From positions 1 through 51,792 of the forward strand of contig JAAUZX010000005.1 in NCBI GenBank assembly GCA_014804365.1: a stretch of DNA of 51,792 nt, in the 5' to 3' direction. This stretch comes from Lachnospiraceae bacterium. Its GTDB lineage: Bacteria > Bacillota > Clostridia > Lachnospirales > Lachnospiraceae. The position numbers were made by a program, and so were the translations under genes. Shown piece by piece: positions 16,480 through 23,554 of this stretch (position 1 is the stretch's first letter; each line of letters begins with the position of its first letter). The notes beneath the pieces were generated by a model. It did no database searches. It saw nothing but the letters and a program-made list of their open reading frames with translations, and was not told the origin of the DNA.

Positions 16480-17724
16480 TTAGAAATAATCCGAAAAGTA
16501 TGCCTTCTCTACAGGTATAATACGCTCCAGCCATGTGAGCATGTAGTATTCGGTCTGGATCTTTTCGTGTTCATAGAGATAAGACGGTCTCTTGTATCCC
16601 ATCAGCATGGTGGTCAGCGTGTTGACAGACAGTTCCACCACGTTGATTGACTGGTTATCTTCCACCTGTTCACAGATGGTTTTGCCGTCGTGCCAGGAGA
16701 CCATGTAATCGCCTTCATTCCATGGTGCCATCTCATCGTGCACCCGGAAATGCAGCTTGAAATCCTCCGGCTGTATCTGAAAAGGATATTCCGTAAGAAA
16801 TTCCTTGACATCTATAATGCGCGCCATGATATACGGGGAAATCGTCTCGGTAATCTCACTGTCCTCGAACAGATAGGCCATCGTTTCACCGGAATAGTTG
16901 TCTCCCTGAACTTGTGTGATCATGGAAAAATGTGCGCTGATATAGTTCCAGAGACCATGATTGGCTTCGATGTTTAGGTAGACCATTTCTTTAATGTGAA
17001 AAATCTCATTTGCGATGTAGTAGACCACATATCCTAACGGTTTATGTTCCTTGCTGTAGTAAACTGCGGCAATAATATCCTCATTATCCCAGCGCCAGTA
17101 TTCTTCCCATGCCAGTGCGTCACGAATCAGTGCGCCGTGTCTTTGTAAGGCAAAATAGGAATGTACATTGTGATAATCTTCTGAATCCAGACTGACGCGC
17201 TCTACCATGCCGTCTACGGGAATGGCTTTCGGAAGCTGCGTATCTTTGACGGTAAAAGAAAGTTTATCGGATACGATTTCCCAGCCCATCTTGCGGTAGA
17301 AGGGAATGGAGTAAGGGTAGAGGAAAGAAATCAACATTTCCTGATCATGTATGTAATCCAAAGCGTGCTGCATCAGTGAGTGGATCAGACCGCGTCCGGT
17401 ATACTCGGGATAGGTGGCGACGCCGGTTATACCTCCCATATCCATGATCGTGTCGTGAACGTTTACCTGCATGGAGTAGACTACGATCATAGAGGCAAGT
17501 TTGTCGTGATAAAACCAGCCGATGACGTAAGCTTCTTCCAGAATGGGACGCTTGGCATATTTAATTTCATCCTGCTCCCAGCCGGTTTGAAACAGATCGT
17601 AGGAGGTAACCTGAAAAGCATATTGCAGTAAGGCGTTAAACTGTTCCAGATCGCCCCGGTCAAGTTCACGCATCCTGAATTCCCCGTTAGTCTCTAAGTA
17701 AGTGTAAGTGTGATGCTCGTCCAT
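16480..17724 (-). CDS. Eis-like GNAT N-acetyltransferase
   Basis: This 414-aa protein has the three-part Eis architecture: an N-terminal GNAT domain, a second degenerate GNAT domain and a C-terminal SCP2-like domain. The acetyl-CoA pyrophosphate loop is GVATYPEYTGRGLIHSLM (about residues 100-120), and the SFLYPYSIPFYRKMGWE block is typical. Eis enzymes acetylate amines, including aminoglycosides, with the chain's C-terminal carboxylate acting in catalysis; this protein ends in Phe as Eis does. The natural substrate is unknown. It lies 78 bases after degV on the same strand and may be cotranscribed with it. Confidence 0.85.
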   Translation of the reverse strand: MDEHHTYTYLETNGEFRMRELDRGDLEQFNALLQYAFQVTSYDLFQTGWEQDEIKYAKRPILEEAYVIGWFYHDKLASMIVVYSMQVNVHDTIMDMGGITGVATYPEYTGRGLIHSLMQHALDYIHDQEMLISFLYPYSIPFYRKMGWEIVSDKLSFTVKDTQLPKAIPVDGMVERVSLDSEDYHNVHSYFALQRHGALIRDALAWEEYWRWDNEDIIAAVYYSKEHKPLGYVVYYIANEIFHIKEMVYLNIEANHGLWNYISAHFSMITQVQGDNYSGETMAYLFEDSEITETISPYIMARIIDVKEFLTEYPFQIQPEDFKLHFRVHDEMAPWNEGDYMVSWHDGKTICEQVEDNQSINVVELSVNTLTTMLMGYKRPSYLYEHEKIQTEYYMLTWLERIIPVEKAYFSDYF

Positions 17725-17771
17725 GTGAAATCCCCATTTTGTGTGTTAAAGCGGTGTATATGCAAGGCTGC

Positions 17772-17800
17772 AATACTTCCGACAATCGGAATGCGGTATT
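17772..17800 (-). other. Hairpin between degV and the acetyltransferase gene
   Basis: TTCCGA (17777-17782) and TCGGAA (17786-17791), extended by AATAC/GTATT, form a hairpin just after the degV stop on the minus strand. No T run follows on that strand, so it could be an RNA-stability hairpin rather than a terminator. Confidence 0.35.
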
Positions 17801-17802
17801 AT

Positions 17803-18690
17803 TCAGTCTTGAAAATATTTTGTAAATTTACCGTCATCCGCGTCGAAGAAACAGAAGCCGACGATTCCGCGTCCGGTGTGTGCGCCGATGGCACAGCCTA
17901 CGACCGAGATGACGGTATCCTTAGGATGAAATGTCTCCTGAACCATGGAATTTACAAAATTAAGAGATTCCATGTCTTCTCCGTGACAGAGTGCAATCGT
18001 CTGATTTTCAGGCTGATAAATGTGTTCCTTGGCATAGTCGATGAGATAGCGCAATGATTTCTTGCGGCCGCGGACGGTTTTAATGACTGCAAGAGCGCCT
18101 TCCTCGTTTACGATCAGGACAGGTTTCATATCCAGCGTTTCCGCCAGCGTGCCTTTGAATTTGGTAAGTCTGCCGCCTTTGATCAGGTAGGCGAGCGTCT
18201 GTACCGTAAATACGTGCCGGACATGCGAGATAAAATAATCCGCAGCTTCTATGAGCTCTTCTTTGGAGGCTCCTTTTTCCAGCATGGTGACCAGCTTGCT
18301 GACTACCAGACCGAATCCCGCTGAAGCGCATTTCGAGTCTATGATCGTCAGGTCGAAGTCTGGATAGTCTTCCAACACACTATTTTTAGCAATGTTAGCG
18401 GCATTATAAGTTCCCGCGATCCCTGTGGAAAAACACAGATAGATGATTGTATCCTTTGCCTCGGCATAGGGTGTAAAGGCATCCGTGAACATGGCGGGAT
18501 TGATATGATAGGTTTTAACATCCCGTTTGATGTCGTCCAGAATATGATAGAATTCTTCCGTATAAATGGTTTTGCCGTCAAAATAATCGACATCGTCGAT
18601 CACGACCGGCGTCGGGATCACATGCAGTTTATGCTGCTCTATATAATCTCTGGGCAAGTCGCTTGCCGAATCTGTAATGATACGAAGCAT
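17803..18690 (-). CDS. DegV family (fatty-acid-binding, FakB-like) protein
   Basis: DegV proteins bind a fatty acid, and many act as FakB partners of fatty acid kinase. Seen here are the N-terminal MLRIITDSASDLP motif, the YHINPAMFTDAF segment, CFSTGIAGTYNAANIA and the C-terminal VGCAIGAHTGRGIVGFCFF. The frame is open to 18747, but GGAGGG nine bases upstream of ATG 18690 and family alignment set the start, giving a normal 295 aa. A hairpin repeat (18721-18755) lies 30 bases upstream of the start. No fakA is visible nearby. Confidence 0.92.
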   Translation of the reverse strand: MLRIITDSASDLPRDYIEQHKLHVIPTPVVIDDVDYFDGKTIYTEEFYHILDDIKRDVKTYHINPAMFTDAFTPYAEAKDTIIYLCFSTGIAGTYNAANIAKNSVLEDYPDFDLTIIDSKCASAGFGLVVSKLVTMLEKGASKEELIEAADYFISHVRHVFTVQTLAYLIKGGRLTKFKGTLAETLDMKPVLIVNEEGALAVIKTVRGRKKSLRYLIDYAKEHIYQPENQTIALCHGEDMESLNFVNSMVQETFHPKDTVISVVGCAIGAHTGRGIVGFCFFDADDGKFTKYFQD

Positions 18691-18720
18691 ATTATTCCCT
18701 CCGAAATTTAATAGCGCAAG

Positions 18721-18755
18721 AAAAACAAATGTCTGCTTTGCAGCCACTTGTTTTT
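18721..18755 (-). repeat. Family-2 hairpin repeat upstream of degV
   Basis: A 35-base near-palindrome begins AAAAACAAGTGGCTGC and ends GCAGACATTTGTTTTT (minus strand). It differs at only about six positions from the sequence at 22794-22828. It may terminate transcripts from the membrane-protein gene at 18802, but its duplicate upstream of hypB shows it is a repeated element. Both copies lie about 30 bases before a start codon in the same relative orientation. Confidence 0.75.
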
Positions 18756-18801
18756 ACGCTACTTACATCATAATAGAATGAAAACTACTTTTCAAGAGAA
18801 A

Positions 18802-20445
18802 TTAGTCGACTGTTGTATAGAAAAGTGTATACCAGCACTGTGTGCCTGTCTGTAGTTCTTCGGCGGCGGCAATGTGATATCCGGCGTTAATGAGATCATC
18901 CTCCGCGAGATGGTATTCACCCGCATAGACGAGTGCGATGCAACGGTAAGCCTGATCGTATATTTTGTTTTTGATGGTTTGATTATATGTAATATTCTGT
19001 TGCAAGATTTCTTCTGTATGATCAAATAGAAAAATATTTCTCCAGAGTCTGTTGCTCTTATAATTTTCGAGATTTTGAATATTATTATATTCTGCCTGCC
19101 CGTAATTGGATGTTGCGATACCGTGTTCGAGGCAATAATTCGACAAAACCATGGAAACGAGAATGTCCCCTTCAGAGGAGTAACGTTCGAGAAGATCATA
19201 AGCATTATGCCAGGATTCTAGCTGCTTAGAGGTCATGGAGGGACAGTGGTATGAGGGAAGAACTTTTACAAGGGACAGGGCGGTCAAAAGGCATACTGAT
19301 ACAAAGCACACCTTGAGAAGAAGCACTTTTACATTGCCACACATCGGGCTTATACATTTATGATACAAGTGTCTTAACAAAACGGACGCGGAGGTGATGC
19401 CATACAGAATGATGTAGGGATACCACAACTGTAAATAGTATGTATAGTTGGTGCCTTGGTTTTCGGCAATGTGAAACAGTGGCGGAAAAATAAATATAAT
19501 CTGGCACAATTCATAAGTAACTTCACCGTGCAGATGTTTCTTTCTGATCATCTGATATCCACTGGTCAAAAAGCCGATTATGGCAAACAGCACAACAGGT
19601 CCATAGTAGACGGAGAGCCTTAGAATTTGTGTGGCCGAGTAGGAGGCGACACCGGTAATCGTCTGCCCGTGAGCAATCGGGAATACCTCCGAGAAATACA
19701 GCGGGAAAAGGAGATAGGTGAAAATGACGGATAGGACGCCCAGAAGAGTCCCGTAAATAATCAGCTTTATAAAATCCCGCTTGGCATAAAGAAACAGGTA
19801 TATACAAAGTCCGATCAATACAAGTACGAAATATTGTTTGATATAGAATAGTCCGATCACCCCTGCGGCATAGAGCAGAGGGCGGTAACGTTTTTTCTGT
19901 TCATCTATGCTTAAAAGATCCGCGAGAATAACGGACAAGGTTAAGCCCCATTGATCGGGAAAAGCCCCGCCGAAAGCAGAGTAACGCCAGTAGCATGTGT
20001 GGAACAGGAACGCGCCGGCCAGAGACAGCAAATCATTTCCGGTTTTTCTGACAAGCAGACGATAAAAGAAAACGGTTCCGATGATTTCCACGATCAGGGT
20101 AAGCAGCTGGCATATTTGTAAAACGCTTAAAGGCGTAACGGAAAACAAGCGGATAAAGGGACTCATAAGGAGCGGTACAAGTAAGCCATAGATACTTGTG
20201 ACGGAAGGAATATCGTGTCCGAGCGCGGAAGAGGAGTAGGGATTGTGCCCATAGGCAAACTGATGGGCAACGGCTATGGAAGTCATTTCCCGCAGCTCTT
20301 TCGGCGTGTCACAGGATATGATAGAGTAACCTTTCTGCAATGTAAAATATAGATATACTGCCAGTAAGAAACAGTAACAGCCTATATACATAATCTTTGG
20401 GTGAGATATTTTCTGGTCTTTTGTATTCATAAATTCATTCATCAT
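18802..20445 (-). CDS. Polytopic membrane protein, GT-C glycosyltransferase-like
   Basis: The 547-aa protein has about ten hydrophobic helices across residues ~20-420 and a soluble C-terminal region of ~130 residues. Between the first two helices an extracytoplasmic loop holds ISCDTPKELREMTSIAVAHQ and YGHNPYSSSALG, an acidic-residue pattern like the first loop of GT-C (dolichol/undecaprenyl-phosphate sugar) transferases. That assignment is tentative. AAAGGA lies just upstream of ATG 20445, so the in-frame 20484 start is less likely. It is divergent from an XRE regulator, and its promoter is overlapped by ATAGGTC repeats, suggesting repression by that regulator. Confidence 0.75.
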   Translation of the reverse strand: MMNEFMNTKDQKISHPKIMYIGCYCFLLAVYLYFTLQKGYSIISCDTPKELREMTSIAVAHQFAYGHNPYSSSALGHDIPSVTSIYGLLVPLLMSPFIRLFSVTPLSVLQICQLLTLIVEIIGTVFFYRLLVRKTGNDLLSLAGAFLFHTCYWRYSAFGGAFPDQWGLTLSVILADLLSIDEQKKRYRPLLYAAGVIGLFYIKQYFVLVLIGLCIYLFLYAKRDFIKLIIYGTLLGVLSVIFTYLLFPLYFSEVFPIAHGQTITGVASYSATQILRLSVYYGPVVLFAIIGFLTSGYQMIRKKHLHGEVTYELCQIIFIFPPLFHIAENQGTNYTYYLQLWYPYIILYGITSASVLLRHLYHKCISPMCGNVKVLLLKVCFVSVCLLTALSLVKVLPSYHCPSMTSKQLESWHNAYDLLERYSSEGDILVSMVLSNYCLEHGIATSNYGQAEYNNIQNLENYKSNRLWRNIFLFDHTEEILQQNITYNQTIKNKIYDQAYRCIALVYAGEYHLAEDDLINAGYHIAAAEELQTGTQCWYTLFYTTVD

Positions 20446-20475
20446 TAGAATCCTTTGTTTTTTGGTAAATTTGAA

Positions 20476-20543
20476 ATAGGTCAATGCGACCTATACTAAT
20501 TTACAAAAAGAATAGGTCAATTTACCCCTAATGTCAATAGGTC
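20476..20543. promoter_or_regulatory. ATAGGTC operator repeats between divergent genes
   Basis: ATAGGTC occurs at 20476-20482, 20512-20518 and 20537-20543, and inverted as GACCTAT at 20488-20494. The first pair makes a perfect palindrome with a 5-base spacer. An outer inverted repeat GGTAAATT (20464) / AATTTACC (20519) is also present. The repeats cover the minus-strand promoter, and the XRE regulator encoded at 20715 is the obvious candidate to bind them. Confidence 0.7.
20509..20537 (-). promoter_or_regulatory. Promoter of the membrane-protein gene
   Basis: On the minus strand TTGACA (20537-20532) and TATTCT (20514-20509) are exactly 17 bases apart, about 65 bases upstream of the start. 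Both boxes overlap ATAGGTC repeats. Confidence 0.7.
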
Positions 20544-20714
20544 AGTTTGCCATAATCTAATTACACACTGCGAAATGATTCGGACTGTACACCGGCGTAA
20601 AACACGGGGCAGGCATTCTTCCCCGCATTGTTTATGCCGCTGTCGCGACATGACGGGAAGTGTGTTTGTCTAGGGAATATACAGATGGAGCGACTGAATG
20701 AAAAAGGAAAATAT

Positions 20715-20990
20715 ATGGATCGGCTTAGGAAGTTAAGAAAAGAAAAAGGGTATACGCAGATTAAAATGCAGCTTTTGACGGGAATCGATCAGAGTGATTA
20801 CTCAAAGATTGAAAAGGGAAAACGTTACTATACGTTTGAACAGTGCAAGAGGATCGCGCTGGCGTTAGATACCAGTATGGATTATCTTGCCGGACTGACG
20901 GATGATCCGAGACCCTATCCGAGGGGAGGACATGCGCAGTCCGGCAAAAAAGTCACATCTGATTCATCTGATCCAACAGAGAAATCTTAA
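20715..20990 (+). CDS. XRE-family helix-turn-helix regulator
   Basis: This small DNA-binding protein is almost wholly a Cro/C1-type HTH: MDRLRKLRKEKGYTQIKMQL, then LTGIDQSDYSKIEKGKRYYT and CKRIALALDTSMDYLAGLTD. A polar tail of about 25 residues follows. ATG 20715 has AAAGGA upstream and fits the family start; ATG 20685 (MERLNEKG) is a possible earlier start. It is divergent from the membrane protein, with ATAGGTC repeats in between. Its 3' end overlaps the end of convergent pncB by 38 bases. Confidence 0.88.
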   Translation: MDRLRKLRKEKGYTQIKMQLLTGIDQSDYSKIEKGKRYYTFEQCKRIALALDTSMDYLAGLTDDPRPYPRGGHAQSGKKVTSDSSDPTEKS

Positions 20991-22407
20991 TATCATACAG
21001 CTTACTAGACAGGTCCACATATACCTTATGCGGATTAACGAGACGTCTGGTCTCCTCCCAGAGCGTGTCTTGCTCTTCCTGACAATAAGCGCGGATGTCC
21101 ATAACTTTGGGCGAAGTGTAGCAGCATTTCCCATTTTGGAAGATGGGAACCATGAGCTCCCTTAAGGTATAGCTTCCGCCGGCCAGCTTCGTTTTCTTCC
21201 ACGGTTCATTCGGGTCAAACAGAAGCAGCGGTGTATTCTCATCAAACTGCTCGTCTACCAGACAGATCAGATCGGCTTTGATCTTGCCGGTTTCTTTCTC
21301 ATAGATACGATAGATCGTTTTATTCCCCGGGTTCGTGACTTTCTCCGAATTTTCAGAGAGCTTGATCTTGGGAATAAATTTCCCGTCTTTGCCCATCACT
21401 GCAGCTAATTTATAAACGCCGCCGAAGGAAGGACAGTTCTTGGAAGTGATCATGTGTGTGCCCACACCCCATGAGGTGATAGCTGCACCCTGATCTTTCA
21501 AACTCTGGATCAGGAATTCGTCCAGATCATTGGAGGCAGAGATGACTGCATCGGGGAAGCCTGCCTCGTCTAACATTTTACGGGCTTTCTTAGACAGATA
21601 GGCCAGATCACCGCTGTCTAAGCGGATGCCGTAGAATGTGAGTGGAATACCTGCCTGCCGCATTTCGGTAAAGACGCGGATTGCGTTGGGTACACCGGAT
21701 TTCAATGTGTCGTAAGTGTCTACCAACAGGATACATGCGGAAGGATACATATCCGCGTAGGTTTTGAATGCCGTATATTCATCGGGGAAGCTCATGATCC
21801 AGCTGTGGGCGTGGGTGCCCTTTACGGGTACATCGAAAAGCTGCCCGCACAGAACATTGGAGGTGCCGATACAGCCGCCGATCATGGCAGCTCTCGCGCC
21901 GTAAATGCCGGCATCCGGTCCCTGGGCGCGGCGAAGACCGAACTCCATGATGCCGTCGCCGTGGGCGGCATAGCAGACTCTGGCAGCCTTCGTTGCGATC
22001 AGACTCTGGTGGTTGATGATATTCAGAATCGCGGTTTCTACAAGCTGTGCCTGCATGATCGGTGCAATGACCTTCACAAGCGGTTCCCGAGGAAAGACTA
22101 CGGTTCCTTCCGGAATGGCGTAGATATCTCCGGTGAATTTGAAATCTTTCAGATAGTCGAGGAAATCTTTGCCGAAAATGCCGAGGCTTGCCAGATATTC
22201 GATATCTTCCGGTTCAAAGTGCAGTTCTTTGATATATTGGATCACCTGCTCTAATCCCGCCGCTATGGCGAAGCCGCCGTCACAGGGATTGCTTCTGTAG
22301 AAAGCATCGAATATAACGGTTTCATTCTGATCTTTGTTTCTGAAATATCCCTGCATCATGGTCAATTCGTACAGATCCGTGAGCAAGGTCAGGTTTTGTC
22401 TGTCCAT
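20953..22407 (-). CDS. pncB: Nicotinate phosphoribosyltransferase
   Basis: PncB makes nicotinate mononucleotide from nicotinate and PRPP in the NAD salvage (Preiss-Handler) pathway. Recognisable blocks are LLTDLYELTMMQGYF, FDAFYRSNPCDGGFAIAAG, the EFGLRRAQGPDAG motif, GTHAHSWIMSFPDE and FYGIRLDSGDLAYLSK. The length of 484 aa is normal. GGAGG eight bases upstream of ATG 22407 fixes the start (the open frame extends to 22431). The 3' end overlaps the convergent XRE gene. A 10-bp direct repeat lies beside its probable promoter. Confidence 0.95.
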   Translation of the reverse strand: MDRQNLTLLTDLYELTMMQGYFRNKDQNETVIFDAFYRSNPCDGGFAIAAGLEQVIQYIKELHFEPEDIEYLASLGIFGKDFLDYLKDFKFTGDIYAIPEGTVVFPREPLVKVIAPIMQAQLVETAILNIINHQSLIATKAARVCYAAHGDGIMEFGLRRAQGPDAGIYGARAAMIGGCIGTSNVLCGQLFDVPVKGTHAHSWIMSFPDEYTAFKTYADMYPSACILLVDTYDTLKSGVPNAIRVFTEMRQAGIPLTFYGIRLDSGDLAYLSKKARKMLDEAGFPDAVISASNDLDEFLIQSLKDQGAAITSWGVGTHMITSKNCPSFGGVYKLAAVMGKDGKFIPKIKLSENSEKVTNPGNKTIYRIYEKETGKIKADLICLVDEQFDENTPLLLFDPNEPWKKTKLAGGSYTLRELMVPIFQNGKCCYTSPKVMDIRAYCQEEQDTLWEETRRLVNPHKVYVDLSSKLYDIKISLLDQMNQM

Positions 22408-22520
22408 TGTGTTTCCTCCGTTGGTTTTCATTCTTCATCCCAATTTCATAAAGGTGTGGTTGTTAATTACAAACATTCTACACCAAACCGCTGCATTAGA
22501 AAAGATATTTATGAAAGAAA

Positions 22521-22581
22521 GACAAGACAGGTGACAAGACAGATCGAATCATTATACACACTTACTACACAGCAATGTCAA
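22521..22581 (-). promoter_or_regulatory. Probable pncB control region with tandem 10-bp repeat
   Basis: On the minus strand TTGACA (22581-22576) is followed after 19 bases by TATAAT (22556-22551). Just downstream, GACAAGACAG (plus strand) is perfectly repeated at 22521-22530 and 22533-22542. A repressor bound at this repeat would block pncB transcription. A niacin-responsive regulator such as NiaR is a reasonable guess, but I cannot confirm the motif. Confidence 0.45.
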
Positions 22582-22665
22582 AGACGAACGGTGTTGCTAC
22601 AATTACCACATTTTGTATATACCAAAGCTGTGAGAAACTGATTGAACCGTCCGCATGTTCTATAG

Positions 22666-22760
22666 TATAATAAGACATGAAGTTATACTAAGGCGTCATA
22701 GAACGCCGCCTAAGTATAACTAAGTCATGTCTGGGAGAATGCAAAAAGCGTGCATTCTCC
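22666..22760 (+). repeat. Family-1 two-hairpin repeat, copy A (upstream of hypB)
   Basis: TATAAT (22666) leads into a long imperfect hairpin (AGACATGAAGTTATACT... pairing with ...AGTATAAC and GTCATGTCT). A second perfect hairpin follows: GGAGAATGCA (22734-22743) / TGCATTCTCC (22751-22760). The copy at 37447-37541 is nearly identical over its whole length; copy B (26355-26440) keeps the structure with a changed stem. hypB starts 98 bases downstream. Confidence 0.85.
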
Positions 22761-22793
22761 GTGAGTTATGAAAGTAATTCTGAGTGATAAAAG

Positions 22794-22828
22794 AAAAACA
22801 AGCGACTGCGTAGCGGGCATTTGTTTTT
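22794..22828 (+). repeat. Family-2 hairpin repeat upstream of hypB
   Basis: AAAAACAAGCGACTGC GTA GCGGGCATTTGTTTTT is the second copy of the 35-base element found upstream of degV (18721-18755). It ends in five T and lies 29 bases before the hypB start. Terminator or attenuator activity is possible. Confidence 0.75.
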
Positions 22829-22857
22829 GTGTCTAAGGCAGAAGAATGGAGTATTAC

Positions 22858-23529
22858 ATGAAAGAAGTGCGGATTCTGGAAATTAAACAGAGCGTTTTTG
22901 CCGACAACGATAAGCAGGCAGAACAGCTTCGACAAGAATTGAAAGAAAAAGGGGTGTTTCTGTTAAATCTGATGTCGTCACCGGGATCAGGCAAGACCAC
23001 GACTCTGATGCGGACCATTGAGACGTTGAAGGATAAGTTGAAGATCGGTGTCATGGAAGCGGACATCGATTCTGATGTGGATGCAAGGACGATATCGGAA
23101 TCCGGTGCGAAGGTTATACAGCTTCACACGGGCGGTATGTGCCATCTGGATGCGGAGATGACTAGGCAGGGACTGGATGGGCTTGAAACGGAAGGTATCG
23201 AGTTAGCTATTCTTGAGAATGTGGGAAATCTGGTGTGCCCTGCGGAATTTGACACAGGCGCGTCGAAGAATGCCATGATTTTGTCTGTGCCGGAGGGTGA
23301 GGATAAGCCGTTGAAATATCCGCTGATGTTTTCAATCTGCGATGTGGTACTAATCAACAAGATCGATGTATTACCTTATTTCGATTTTGATATGGAAAAA
23401 TGTAAGGAATACATACATATGCGGAATCCGCAGGCGAAGATCATTCCGATCTGTGCCAAGACAGGGGAAGGCATAGAGGAGTGGGCCGAGTGGCTGGCGG
23501 AAGAAGTCGGGAAGTGGCGGCAATTCTAA
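22858..23529 (+). CDS. hypB: Hydrogenase/urease nickel incorporation GTPase HypB
   Basis: HypB is a SIMIBI-class GTPase that helps load nickel into metalloenzymes. Seen are the P-loop LMSSPGSGKTTTLMRTI, the metal-binding region HTGGMCHLDAEM, ENVGNLVCPAEFD, the base-recognition motif LINKIDVLPYFD and a C-terminal PICAKTGEGIEEW. It lacks both the N-terminal CxxCGC nickel motif and the His-rich stretch of some HypBs. GGAG seven bases before ATG 22858 favours that start over ATG 22846. It is followed closely by a large Fe-S/FAD oxidoreductase gene and then hypA; no hydrogenase structural gene is present in the window. Confidence 0.95.
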   Translation: MKEVRILEIKQSVFADNDKQAEQLRQELKEKGVFLLNLMSSPGSGKTTTLMRTIETLKDKLKIGVMEADIDSDVDARTISESGAKVIQLHTGGMCHLDAEMTRQGLDGLETEGIELAILENVGNLVCPAEFDTGASKNAMILSVPEGEDKPLKYPLMFSICDVVLINKIDVLPYFDFDMEKCKEYIHMRNPQAKIIPICAKTGEGIEEWAEWLAEEVGKWRQF

Positions 23530-23554
23530 TTTAGAAAATACGAGGGAGGAAGGT

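Noticed and set aside
18721..18755. Simple rho-independent terminator of the membrane-protein gene
   Set aside because: Terminator function is possible, but the near-identical copy at 22794 in a different context shows it is a repeated element.
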